This document shows positions 40,595-49,295 of a stretch of 64,000 nucleotides of DNA, piece by piece. This DNA is from CAXBCP01 sp047638395 (GTDB lineage Bacteria > Pseudomonadota > Alphaproteobacteria > MPNO01 > UBA830), in assembly GCA_047638395.1 (NCBI GenBank), contig JBLIMV010000022.1, forward strand, positions 1-64,000, written 5' to 3'. The first letter of the stretch is position 1; each line of letters starts with the position of its first letter. The notes below the pieces were generated by a model. That model searched no databases. It had not been told where the DNA came from and worked only from the letters and a program-made list of their open reading frames with translations. Both the position numbers and the translations under genes were made by a program.

Positions 40595-41239
40595 ATGGCT
40601 GAGACTGACGGACATATTGAACGACGGGGTTTGATGCTGGTGCTGTCCTCGCCCTCCGGCGCTGGCAAAACAACGATTTCAAGAATGCTGCTGGAGGACG
40701 ACGATAATATTTCGCTGTCGGTCTCTGTTACCACGCGCCCGAAACGGCCCGGCGAGGTCGACGGGGTCGACTATTTCTTTATCGATCCCGATGAATTCGG
40801 CCTGATGCTCAACCGCCACGAGTTGTTGGAGCATGCGAAGGTTTTTGACCATTACTACGGCACGCCCAAGGGAGCGGTCGAAGAAGCGCTGTCCGCGGGC
40901 AAGGATATTTTGTTCGATATCGACTGGCAGGGCGAACAACAGCTGAAACAGGCGGCCCTCACCGATCTGGCAAGCGTTTTTATCCTGCCGCCCTCGACCG
41001 AGGAACTGGCGCGGCGGCTCCAGAACCGCGCGTCTGATCCGCCGGACGTCGTTGCCGCGCGGATGGCAAAGGCACCCGACGAAATCAGCCATTGGCCCGA
41101 ATACGACTACATTATCGTCAATTACGATATCGATGACAGCGTCGCAAAGGTTCGGGCGATCCTGGCGGCGGAACGCCTGAAAAGGGAACGTCAGGTCGGG
41201 CTGACGGCTTTTGTCAAACGTCTGCGGGAATGGCGCTGA
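40595..41239 (+). CDS. gmk: Guanylate kinase
   Basis: 214 aa. P-loop S-P-S-G-A-G-K-T-T (about 20-28), the GMP-binding T-T-R-P-K-R-P-G-E (about 46-54) and D-I-D-W-Q-G-E-Q-Q (about 107-115) are all present. Phosphorylates GMP to GDP. It follows yicC closely. Its stop codon lies in a 17-base direct repeat (41237-41253 and 41267-41283) before the convergent rsmA. Confidence 0.97.
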   Translation: MAETDGHIERRGLMLVLSSPSGAGKTTISRMLLEDDDNISLSVSVTTRPKRPGEVDGVDYFFIDPDEFGLMLNRHELLEHAKVFDHYYGTPKGAVEEALSAGKDILFDIDWQGEQQLKQAALTDLASVFILPPSTEELARRLQNRASDPPDVVAARMAKAPDEISHWPEYDYIIVNYDIDDSVAKVRAILAAERLKRERQVGLTAFVKRLREWR

Positions 41240-41283
41240 CGGGTCCGGTGCGCGATCCATCAGGTGTGACGGGTCGGGTGCGC
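41237..41283. repeat. 17-base direct repeat at the gmk stop
   Basis: TGACGGGTCCGGTGCGC (41237-41253) recurs as TGACGGGTCGGGTGCGC (41267-41283), 16 of 17 bases alike, 30 bases apart. The first copy starts with the gmk stop codon; the second repeats that TGA in the same reading frame. Confidence 0.85.
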
Positions 41284-41289
41284 AGGCTC

Positions 41290-42156
41290 TTAGCCACGCT
41301 CCCTGGCCAGTTCCCGGGCAAGGGCACAGAAACCTTCAATACTCACTGTTTCTGCGCGGGCTTCCGGCGCAATACCGACACCGGTCAGGACCGCTATCGG
41401 GTCGGCAAAGGTACCTTTTAGCGCCGCACGCAGCATTTTCCGTCGCTGACCGAAAGCGGCGGCAACAACTTCTTCAAGGATATCCGGGTCAGCTTCTGCC
41501 AGCGGACGGTCGCGTGGCGTCAGCTCGACAACGGTTGAAGACACCTTTGGCGCCGGCGTGAAGGCGCGGGGTGGCAGGGTGAAGAGCGGGCGGACCTCGC
41601 AACGCCATTGCGCGGCGACGGAGAGCCGGCCATAGGCCTTTGATCCCGGTTCCGCCGCCAGCCGGTCCGCGACTTCGCTTTGGAACATCAGGACGAACCT
41701 GTCGAACAGGGACAGACGTTTCAGCCACCTGATCAGCAGGGGGGTCGAGATGTTGTAGGGCAGGTTGGCGACCACCCGGAGCGTGCCGTACTGCGCTGCA
41801 AGGGCGGCGACATCCACCTCAAGCGCATTGTCTGCCATGACGTGCAGACGCCCGCCTGCGACGGCAGCGACCTGTTCAAGGGCGGCGAGGCATCTGTCGT
41901 CACGTTCGACGGCGATGACTGCCGCTGCACCTTCTTCGAGAAGGGCGCGGGTCAGCCCGCCCGGGCCGGGGCCGATTTCGAGAACTGTCGTTCCTTCCAG
42001 CGGTCCCGCAGCACGGGCAATCCGGCGGGTGATGTTGAGGTCGAGCAGGAAATTCTGGCCGAGCGAGCGGCGTGCCGACAGACCGTGTGCGGCGATGACG
42101 TCGCGCAGGGGTGGCAGGGCCGCGACGCTGTCGGTTTCGGTCGGGCGATCAGGCAA
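41290..42156 (-). CDS. rsmA: 16S rRNA dimethyladenosine transferase RsmA (KsgA)
   Basis: 288 aa. S-adenosylmethionine motif L-E-I-G-P-G-P-G-G-L-T (about 60-70), Q-N-F-L-L-D near 39-44, and the catalytic N-L-P-Y-N (about 134-138). Dimethylates A1518 and A1519 of 16S rRNA in late 30S assembly. It overlaps the pdxA end by 8 bases and is the last gene of the leftward run lptF-lptG-lptD-surA-pdxA-rsmA. Confidence 0.96.
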   Translation of the reverse strand: MPDRPTETDSVAALPPLRDVIAAHGLSARRSLGQNFLLDLNITRRIARAAGPLEGTTVLEIGPGPGGLTRALLEEGAAAVIAVERDDRCLAALEQVAAVAGGRLHVMADNALEVDVAALAAQYGTLRVVANLPYNISTPLLIRWLKRLSLFDRFVLMFQSEVADRLAAEPGSKAYGRLSVAAQWRCEVRPLFTLPPRAFTPAPKVSSTVVELTPRDRPLAEADPDILEEVVAAAFGQRRKMLRAALKGTFADPIAVLTGVGIAPEARAETVSIEGFCALARELARERG

Positions 42157-43204
42157 CAGCGTTGCCAGCCTGTGTGACCGCGCGGCAGGCCGCGATCTCG
42201 CCCGCCATACGGATGGCGGATACGAGGCTCGTCGGGTTGGCCGTAGCGGTCCCGGCGATGTTATAGGCGGTGCCGTGATCGGGGGACGTGCGCACGAAGG
42301 GCAGGCCGACGGACACGTTCACGCCGTTGTCGAAATCCAGCGTCTTCATTGGGATCAGCGCCTGATCGTGATACATGCAGACAGCGACGTCATAGGTGGC
42401 GCGCGCCGCGGGATGAAACATCGTGTCGCCGGCAAGCGGGCCGCGGATATCGGCGCCGGTTTGTGCCACGTCGGCAATGGCGGGCGCGATGATATCTATT
42501 TCCTCGCGCCCCATATGCCCCGATTCGCCCGCATGGGGATTAAGTCCGGAAACTGCGATCCGTGGGGCGGCGATCCCGAAATCCGATTTCAGCGCTGCAA
42601 TTGTGGTCTTTAGCGTCCGCACGATCTCTTCGCGGGTCAGCGCCGCGACTGCATCCTTCACGGATAAATGTATCGTTACCGGCACGACCTTCAGGTTCGG
42701 CCCCGCCAACAGCATGATCGGCGGATGCGTCAGACCGGCGCGCTGGCCCAGATATTCGGTGTGACCCGGCGCTGTGAAGCCGGCGTCGTAAAGCCGGCTC
42801 TTCTGGATCGGGTTCGTTGCCATACCGGCGGCCGTGCGATTCAGGGAGGCATCGATCGCGCGGTCTATGGATTCGATCACCATCAGGCCATCCGCCGTGC
42901 TGTCGTCTCCGGGCAATGCCTTTACCGGTGCGCTCAGGCGCAGGACGGGCAGAGCATTCTTATAGACCGACAGCGCCTCGCCGGGGGTCGATATCTCCCC
43001 GATGGGGCAGGACAGGCCGGTCACCGCTAAAAGGCGGGTGAGGCGGTCCGGGTCGTCCAGCAGATAAAACGGTGGCAGCCCGTCACGGCGGTCGCGCCAT
43101 GTCATCAGCGCGATTTCACCGCCAATTCCGGCCGGGTCGCCCATTGTTACCGCAATCGGGGTTACCGAAACGGGGGTTACCGAAACGGGGCGCGTCCCTG
43201 TCAC
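42149..43204 (-). CDS. pdxA: 4-hydroxythreonine-4-phosphate dehydrogenase
   Basis: 351 aa if started at the GTG at 43204, four bases after the surA stop; the first ATG in frame (43267) lies inside surA. The family core begins T-M-G-D-P-A-G-I-G-G-E. Zinc ligands are the histidines in G-H-T-E-Y-L-G (middle) and N-P-H-A-G-E-S-G-H and M-Y-H-D-Q-A-L-I-P (C-terminal). It makes the pyridoxal 5-phosphate precursor 3-amino-1-hydroxyacetone phosphate. The N-terminus contains a tandem P-V-S-V-T repeat encoded by 15-base DNA repeats, so the exact start is uncertain. Confidence 0.93.
   Translation of the reverse strand: MTGTRPVSVTPVSVTPIAVTMGDPAGIGGEIALMTWRDRRDGLPPFYLLDDPDRLTRLLAVTGLSCPIGEISTPGEALSVYKNALPVLRLSAPVKALPGDDSTADGLMVIESIDRAIDASLNRTAAGMATNPIQKSRLYDAGFTAPGHTEYLGQRAGLTHPPIMLLAGPNLKVVPVTIHLSVKDAVAALTREEIVRTLKTTIAALKSDFGIAAPRIAVSGLNPHAGESGHMGREEIDIIAPAIADVAQTGADIRGPLAGDTMFHPAARATYDVAVCMYHDQALIPMKTLDFDNGVNVSVGLPFVRTSPDHGTAYNIAGTATANPTSLVSAIRMAGEIAACRAVTQAGNAVA
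43144..43188. repeat. 15-base tandem repeats in the pdxA 5' end
   Basis: On the + strand the unit GGGGTTACCGAAACG occurs twice in a row, preceded by a diverged third copy (GTTACCGCAATCGGG). In the protein this gives P-V-S-V-T, P-V-S-V-T and P-I-A-V-T. The third copy is the true family start, so two copies were probably added in frame. Confidence 0.85.
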
Positions 43205-43208
43205 AGGG

Positions 43209-44492
43209 TCAGGCCCGGACGTCGATGACGGCAGATAACCTGATATCGCGCATGTATCGGCGTGCACTCAACGCCAGGCGGTCGCGCATCAGCCGGTCGG
43301 CAATATCGTCGCGTTCCGGTAACTTGATGACGCTGGTCCCGCCGTCGCGGCTGCAGACCATGAGCACGAGGACGCCGTCGGGCATCTTTACGGGATCGCT
43401 GATCTTTCCCGCCTGAACATCTTTTACAACGTTGCGGATGACCGGCGACAGGTCCTTCAGCGCGAACTTGCCAAGGCTTGGTTGCCGCGGTGACCCCACT
43501 TCTTTCGCCAGTTGGCTGAAATCCTGGCAACTGCTCGCCGTATCGCGGACGATTTTGGCGAGATCGATCTGGGCTTCGATATCGCTGGCGACAGATTGCG
43601 TCGGGAGCGGCAGAAAAATCTGCCGGAGGTCGAGGGTCACCGGTTTCGTCGCGCTCTGGGCGATTTTCCGCGTGTCGCGGAGCAATAGAATCCGGTATCC
43701 GGCGACTGTTTTGATGGGGCTTGTCATCGATCCTTTGCCCATCTGGGCAACGACTTTGCGCAGGGTGTCGTCAAGCTCGGACTGGTGTTGCCAGCCGAGG
43801 TCGCCCCCGATGGCGGCCGTGGCACTTTGCGAAAACTGTCGGGCGATGGCGGCGAAGCGTGCGCCCTTTGCGACCTGATCGGCAATTCTCTCCGCCGTGC
43901 GGCGGATATTGGCTTCCTGATCCGGACTGTCGACCGTCAGCATGATCTCGCTCAGTCTGTATTCGGTCTGGCCCTGGCGGGAACGGATGCGCTCCAGTGA
44001 TTCATCTATCTCGTCTTCGCCGATGGTGATCCGCGGGCGCAAGCGCCGGCCGACCAGTTTCGACCAGGCAATACCGGCCCTCAGCTGTTCGTCGATCGAT
44101 TCAAGTGGGATGCCGTTCTGTTTCAGAATGCGCTCAAGGTCGCCCTTTGGAAACTTGTTCTGTTTTTCGATCGTTTCCTTGGCGCGTTGAAGGTCACGCT
44201 GGCTGACCGAAATATTGCGGCGCTTGGCTTCCTGCGCCTGGAGGCGTTCGTCTATCAGCGTACGCAGAACCTGGCTGCTGATCCGACGGCGCGTGTCTGC
44301 CGTGTTGGACAGCCGCGTGGAGAAAATCACTAACCGGATGCGCGACTCGAGGTCGTAGGCCGTGATCAACTCATCGTTCACAATCGCGGCAATCCGCTGG
44401 ACGGTTTGCGATTTGGCTGATGTCGCGACCGTTACCCCGGTCGAAATCAACAGGGCGGCGGCGAGAACGCGGAGTGTGTTTGCCATCGTCAT
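43209..44492 (-). CDS. surA: SurA-type periplasmic peptidyl-prolyl isomerase
   Basis: 427 aa. Signal peptide at about 1-28 (V-A-T-S-A-K-S-Q), the SurA N-domain (I-V-N-D-E-L-I-T-A-Y-D-L near 36-47), and a parvulin domain at about 170-270 (Y-R-L-S-E-I-M-L and Q-S-A-T-A-A-I-G-G-D-L-G-W). The chain then seems to carry a second, divergent rotamase-like part (L-R-Q-I-F-L-P-L near 288). It chaperones outer-membrane beta-barrels such as LptD, encoded next door. Between lptD and pdxA, as usual. Confidence 0.92.
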   Translation of the reverse strand: MTMANTLRVLAAALLISTGVTVATSAKSQTVQRIAAIVNDELITAYDLESRIRLVIFSTRLSNTADTRRRISSQVLRTLIDERLQAQEAKRRNISVSQRDLQRAKETIEKQNKFPKGDLERILKQNGIPLESIDEQLRAGIAWSKLVGRRLRPRITIGEDEIDESLERIRSRQGQTEYRLSEIMLTVDSPDQEANIRRTAERIADQVAKGARFAAIARQFSQSATAAIGGDLGWQHQSELDDTLRKVVAQMGKGSMTSPIKTVAGYRILLLRDTRKIAQSATKPVTLDLRQIFLPLPTQSVASDIEAQIDLAKIVRDTASSCQDFSQLAKEVGSPRQPSLGKFALKDLSPVIRNVVKDVQAGKISDPVKMPDGVLVLMVCSRDGGTSVIKLPERDDIADRLMRDRLALSARRYMRDIRLSAVIDVRA

Positions 44493-44580
44493 CCCTAAAT
44501 CCGTTTATCTCAAAATTAGATTATCTGTGTAGTGACTGTATATCGCCTGTTTGGGGGTGCATTCAATCCGTCCTGTGCCC

Positions 44581-46767
44581 TCAATTGATGCCGGTCGCGG
44601 TTCCCACTTCGCCAAGGGTCTTGAACACGACCCGGAACAGGATCGTATCTGAGGGCTTCACATCGCGATCACGCGTAAAGGACCGGGAGTAGTCCACCTG
44701 AAAGTGGAAGCATTCATCTTCATAGCTCAAAAATGCGCCGTGGCGCAGTGCGCCCCCGCCACTAGTCAGATCGTGCCGTGTATTTGCGCCGAAGCGCCAG
44801 CGTTTGGTGGCCTGCGACGTAAAGCCTATCGTGATCTCCTCGCGATCGCGGAAGTCGTCTTCCGGATCGAGGATGTCGCTCAAATTCTGCTGATCGATGG
44901 ACAGATAGTTTACGTTCAGCCGGAATTTCGGCACGCCGACCGTTGCCTGTACTTCGTTGCGTCTCGGCGCAAAACCATCCTTGTCGAGACGGAAGCGATA
45001 GAGCGCGTTCACGTATTTGGTTGGAGAAATTTCGACCCGGCCGACAATATCGGAAAAGTGATCGTCGAGCCCGGTATCGGTACCGAAATCGTTATCCTGT
45101 CTGAAGCGGTAGCTTTGTCCGATGAAGAATGAACTGAAACCGTTATTCAGACCGAATACGCCGCTATTCAGCCCGTAGGTAATGCGCGACCCGCCCTCGA
45201 CGCGGTCAATGCCGCCGAACCGGTTTTCCGAAAACAGGTTGGTGTCGTCGAACTCGAAACTCAGGCTGTCTTCATTTGGGATACGGTCCGGGTTCTGGCT
45301 GCTTGGCGCCATGACGAAGCTGACGATAGGCTCTACGATCTGTGTAAACCTGCCGTCCCTCCGCGCCCAGGGCAGTTTCCATTCCAGGCCCGCCTGCGGG
45401 AAAACGCGGGCGGAAAGGCCCGAGATTGTATTCCCGGGGGCATCGCTTTCGACAACTTTGTCGACCCAGTAGGCGTCGGTCTGTAGCGACGCGAAAAGCC
45501 GGTAGACCTCGCCAAGGCGGCTGATATAGGGCAGTTCCCATTTCGTTTTTGCTGAAAGCCGCCGGGTGTCGGTGCCGCCGGTCCGCGTCAGCATCAACGC
45601 GTTGGTATCGACTTTCCAGACACCGCCGAAGCTGCCCGGATTGCTGATATAGTTATAGTCGAGCTTGGGAAAGACGATCGGGGTTTCGCTTTCATCGTCG
45701 GTCGATCGCTGGCCCTGGAAATAATAGGCATTTGCCGATGCATAGTTCCGGCCGCGGAATCCTTCGGCGTATATCCGGTTTTCAAGGGTGTCCGGGGATT
45801 CAAAATCATACCGCCGAAGATAGGTGTCGTCGGTGGCCAGATGCAGGTCCACCCCGCCCCGCCATGTCCGGTCGAACTCGTGACGGAGATCTCCCTTCAG
45901 GTGCCCGCGCAGGCCGTCGCTATTGCCGTCATCCCGGCTTGCATAGGTAAGACTGCCTTGCAGGAGGTACTCGGTCTGACTGAGCCGGTGGCGAAATTCG
46001 CCGGACCCCACGACGCCTTCATTGGTCGTGACGATCGGCGTGAACGTTGCATCCATGTTGGGCGCGATATCGAAATAGTATGGCGTGCTGACAAGGGTGC
46101 CGAGTTCGCTGTCGCTGCCATAGGTCGGGATCAGAAAACCCGTCCGCCGCTCGACTGTCGGATCCGGATGCGACAGATACGGCGTGTACATTACGGGGAT
46201 GCCATAGAATTCAAGAAATGCGTTCCGGTAGGTGACGTCCTTTGTCTCCTGATCATGCGTCACTTTTGACGCTTTGACCTGCCAGATCGGTGCCCGGGTG
46301 GGGTCTTTTTCGCAGAGCTTGCAGGGCGAATAGACCGCTTTGCTGAACTCGGTGCGCGTACCACCGATACGTCGACCGCCGGCGGCGGCAATCCGCGAAT
46401 CGTCGGTCATCCGCACCCGCATGTTCTTGATGACACCGTCGCGCATTTGGCCGGTGAGCTCGATATGATCGGCAAATATAACCTCGCCGGTCGGCTCAAG
46501 CAGGCTGATATTGCCGCTCGCCGTCACCGTGTCGGTCCGCCGGTTATAGGTCACGCTATCGGCCAGTAATGTCCGGCCATTCTGCGTGAACTCCACATTA
46601 CCGGTCGCGACGACCAAGCCGATTTTTTGCTCGTTCCGCAACTGGTCTGCCTTAAACAGCACCGGGGCGTCTGTCTGGATCGGCGAGCGGTCCTGGGCGA
46701 CGGCGGGTATGGCTGCGACAGGCAGCATCCCGGCGATCATCGCGAGTGCAAGCAGGCTACTGCGCAT
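44581..46767 (-). CDS. lptD: LPS-assembly protein LptD
   Basis: 728 aa. Signal peptide about 1-24 (A-V-A-Q), LptA/OstA-like domain about 40-130 (L-V-V-A-T-G-N-V-E-F), then a long beta-barrel ending in an aromatic C-terminus. Cysteines C149 and C152 (P-C-K-L-C) and a single late C686 are seen, instead of the four of E. coli, so the disulfide pattern that controls maturation must differ. It inserts lipopolysaccharide into the outer leaflet with LptE. It starts 4 bases after lptG. Confidence 0.95.
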   Translation of the reverse strand: MRSSLLALAMIAGMLPVAAIPAVAQDRSPIQTDAPVLFKADQLRNEQKIGLVVATGNVEFTQNGRTLLADSVTYNRRTDTVTASGNISLLEPTGEVIFADHIELTGQMRDGVIKNMRVRMTDDSRIAAAGGRRIGGTRTEFSKAVYSPCKLCEKDPTRAPIWQVKASKVTHDQETKDVTYRNAFLEFYGIPVMYTPYLSHPDPTVERRTGFLIPTYGSDSELGTLVSTPYYFDIAPNMDATFTPIVTTNEGVVGSGEFRHRLSQTEYLLQGSLTYASRDDGNSDGLRGHLKGDLRHEFDRTWRGGVDLHLATDDTYLRRYDFESPDTLENRIYAEGFRGRNYASANAYYFQGQRSTDDESETPIVFPKLDYNYISNPGSFGGVWKVDTNALMLTRTGGTDTRRLSAKTKWELPYISRLGEVYRLFASLQTDAYWVDKVVESDAPGNTISGLSARVFPQAGLEWKLPWARRDGRFTQIVEPIVSFVMAPSSQNPDRIPNEDSLSFEFDDTNLFSENRFGGIDRVEGGSRITYGLNSGVFGLNNGFSSFFIGQSYRFRQDNDFGTDTGLDDHFSDIVGRVEISPTKYVNALYRFRLDKDGFAPRRNEVQATVGVPKFRLNVNYLSIDQQNLSDILDPEDDFRDREEITIGFTSQATKRWRFGANTRHDLTSGGGALRHGAFLSYEDECFHFQVDYSRSFTRDRDVKPSDTILFRVVFKTLGEVGTATGIN

Positions 46768-46771
46768 GAAG

Positions 46772-47869
46772 TCAGCCGTCCTCCAGGTGAAGCAGTACGG
46801 CGACTGCCAGGAACGACGTAATCAGGGCAGGGCTCCATGCCGCCATAATCACCGGCACCTTGGAAGAAACCCCCAGCGCATAGACTACGTCGGACAGGAA
46901 ATAGAGCAGGAACCCGGTCCCGACGCCCGAGACCAGCAGAACAGCCGCTCCCCCCCGGCGGATGGGTCTCAGTGAGAACGTTGCAGCGAGGATCACGACT
47001 GCCGCCAGCATTAGCGGTAGTGCCAGGTGTGTGTGCCAGTGGAGTAAATGCCTGACTCCCGAAAAACCGGCGTTTTCCAGCACTTTGATAAAGCCTGGTA
47101 GTGCCCAGAACGATATCGTTTCGGGCGGCGCGAAGCTGTCATTGATGTTGCCGCTGGTGAGGTCTGTCGGCAGACGGCGGACATCGAACCGGGCTGGCGC
47201 CTTGTTCGGTTCGGTAAGCACCGCGTTATCGAGGCGCCAGAAGCCGGTCTCCAGCGTCGCGGATTTTGCATCGATCCGTCCGACAAACTTGTCGCCATCC
47301 TGCATCAGATAGACGATCACCTTGTCCAGCCGGACATCGCTTGTCGATATGCTGCGTGCATGCAGAATGTATTGCCCGTCACCGGTGGATTGGCGCAACC
47401 AGAGTCCCTGATTTGCCAATGCAGCCAGGCTCGATTTACCACGGATATAGCGTGCCTCGAGGATTTCGTATTTGAGCAGCATGGCGGATGAAAACGGATT
47501 GAAGATCGCAATCTTGAAAAGCCCGATGAGGATCGCGATCGTGACGGGCGGTGCGAGAAACTGCCAGATCGACACGCCGGCGGCGCGGGCTACCACAAAT
47601 TCGTTGTACCGATTGAGCCGCCAGAACGCGAACATCGCGCCGAGCAGCGCTGAAAACGGGATGAGTTTTTCGGCGACGGTCGGGAGTTTCAACAGCGCCA
47701 TCGAGATGACGATACTTGCGCCAGCCTCTTCCGAGCGACCCGATACGCGCCTGAACAGTTCAAGCGTGTCGAACAGCATGATGATGGCGAGCAATCCGAC
47801 AGTGAAGGCGAGAAACGAGAACAGGAACTGCCGCCCGACATAGGATGAGAAAGTGCGTGAAAGCCTCAC
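46772..47869 (-). CDS. lptG: LPS export ABC permease LptG
   Basis: 365 aa. Six membrane helices in two sets of three, with a periplasmic beta-jellyroll between (about 150-260). Typical openings are R-Q-F-L-F-S-F-L and the R-Y-N-E-F-V-V-A-R-A-A-G-V-S loop (coupling helix) near 85-98. Works with LptF and LptB2 to pull LPS from the inner membrane. Overlaps lptF by 4 bases. Confidence 0.95.
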   Translation of the reverse strand: MRLSRTFSSYVGRQFLFSFLAFTVGLLAIIMLFDTLELFRRVSGRSEEAGASIVISMALLKLPTVAEKLIPFSALLGAMFAFWRLNRYNEFVVARAAGVSIWQFLAPPVTIAILIGLFKIAIFNPFSSAMLLKYEILEARYIRGKSSLAALANQGLWLRQSTGDGQYILHARSISTSDVRLDKVIVYLMQDGDKFVGRIDAKSATLETGFWRLDNAVLTEPNKAPARFDVRRLPTDLTSGNINDSFAPPETISFWALPGFIKVLENAGFSGVRHLLHWHTHLALPLMLAAVVILAATFSLRPIRRGGAAVLLVSGVGTGFLLYFLSDVVYALGVSSKVPVIMAAWSPALITSFLAVAVLLHLEDG

Positions 47870-49005
47870 GTCGCGAGCCCACCCTCAGGAACGTTCTTCC
47901 GGTCGGCATTCCTGCGGCCCGTTCTTGGCCTGCCGGAAATCATAACGGCCAGGAATCCGGCGGTCGCGACCAAGGGAAGAAGATACATGACGGGTTCGAG
48001 CGCGGGAGTCTTTTCTCCCAGGTTCTTCATACTGAGAACGACGACCTGGATCGCGGTCACGCAGCATACGGCTGTCAGAATGCGTAAGAACTGGCCCCGT
48101 CGATTGAAGTCCCCGCCGAGCAACAATGCCAAGCCGATTGCCGTAAAGGCCAGATACAACAGTGGAGAGGAAAGCCGGAAAACGCCTTCCATTCGGAGCT
48201 CGCGGTAATTGTATATTTTGCCGGCCTCCTCACGCGAAAAGAACAATTCATTCAGAAATCGTTCTCTCGGCTCCCGCCAGAGGTTTATTTCGGTCTTGTT
48301 CAATGCGCTCAGATCGAACGTGTAGCGGTCGAAGTACAGCAACGACAACCGCCCATCGTCTTCGCGCACCTCCTGTCGGTTCCCATTGACCATGAGGACG
48401 CGCGGACCTTTATCGCTGGAGACGATTGCGCCCTGTTCGGCCATCATCGTCACCGGCTTTTCGGGAATGCGTTCATCGTGAATGATGATGCCGTATAGCT
48501 GACCGCTTTGGCTGCGTTCGCGGATAAAGACGGTAATGCCGTCAACCACCGGGTTGAAAACACCCTCCTGCAGAAAGAGCGAAGACAGTTCGCTCCGGAA
48601 TTCCCGCTGGAGGTCCTTGAATTCGCGGAACGTCGCCGGCATCAGGTAAATCGAGTTCAGATAACCGAGCATCATCACGAGGGACGCGAGCACAAGCGCC
48701 GGTCGCCCGATTTTGAGCGGGCTCATACCGGTTGCCCGCAGGATGACGATTTCGCTGTCGTTCAACATTTTGGTGTAGGTGGACATGACGGCGGCGAACA
48801 CCGCGATCGGGCCAATCAGCGACAGAAACGACGGTAGCAGCAACAGCGTGAATGTCACGAAGGTCGTCACCGACAGGCCGGTATTGACGATCATTTCAAC
48901 AAACCGCAGCGACTGGGTCAGCCACACGATGCATGTCAGGCTGGCAGACACGACGATTGTCCACCAGACCAGTTGCCGAAACATATATCGGTGAAGCTGT
49001 CCCAT
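47866..49005 (-). CDS. lptF: LPS export ABC permease LptF
   Basis: 379 aa. Same layout as LptG: helices at about 12-32, 48-70 and 98-120, a periplasmic domain, then three C-terminal helices. The coupling-helix motif is N-D-S-E-I-V-I-L-R-A-T-G-M-S (about 87-100). First gene of the leftward lptF-lptG-lptD-surA-pdxA-rsmA block. The C-terminal tail is basic and Gly/Asn-rich. Confidence 0.95.
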   Translation of the reverse strand: MGQLHRYMFRQLVWWTIVVSASLTCIVWLTQSLRFVEMIVNTGLSVTTFVTFTLLLLPSFLSLIGPIAVFAAVMSTYTKMLNDSEIVILRATGMSPLKIGRPALVLASLVMMLGYLNSIYLMPATFREFKDLQREFRSELSSLFLQEGVFNPVVDGITVFIRERSQSGQLYGIIIHDERIPEKPVTMMAEQGAIVSSDKGPRVLMVNGNRQEVREDDGRLSLLYFDRYTFDLSALNKTEINLWREPRERFLNELFFSREEAGKIYNYRELRMEGVFRLSSPLLYLAFTAIGLALLLGGDFNRRGQFLRILTAVCCVTAIQVVVLSMKNLGEKTPALEPVMYLLPLVATAGFLAVMISGRPRTGRRNADRKNVPEGGLAT

Positions 49006-49085
49006 GCCGGCACTATAGGTTCTTGGGAATCGACTGTCACAACCGAATTTACGAATTATTACAATCGACTACATGGTGAATTGCC

Positions 49086-49107
49086 GCGAATCCCGTCCGG
49101 GATTCGC
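49086..49107. other. Strong hairpin between divergent lptF and pepA
   Basis: GCGAATCCC (49086-49094) and GGGATTCGC (49099-49107) are perfectly complementary with a 4-base loop. There is no T-run. It lies in the 290-base gap that must contain promoters for both lptF and pepA; I see no gene in the rest of that gap. Confidence 0.6.
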
Positions 49108-49295
49108 TCTGCCGGCAGGTTGGCCCTAATTTAGCTGTCCTGAAAGGTTGGCCAGGCTTGTCGATAAGACCTGAATTAGATTTTCATGTTTGCTGGAATG
49201 CTTGTTACATTCCGCCATCTCAAGAGAACAGAATTCTCGCCGACGATGAATACGAGCCGACCTATATCTTCACGAATACCTTCCGGAGTTCCAGA

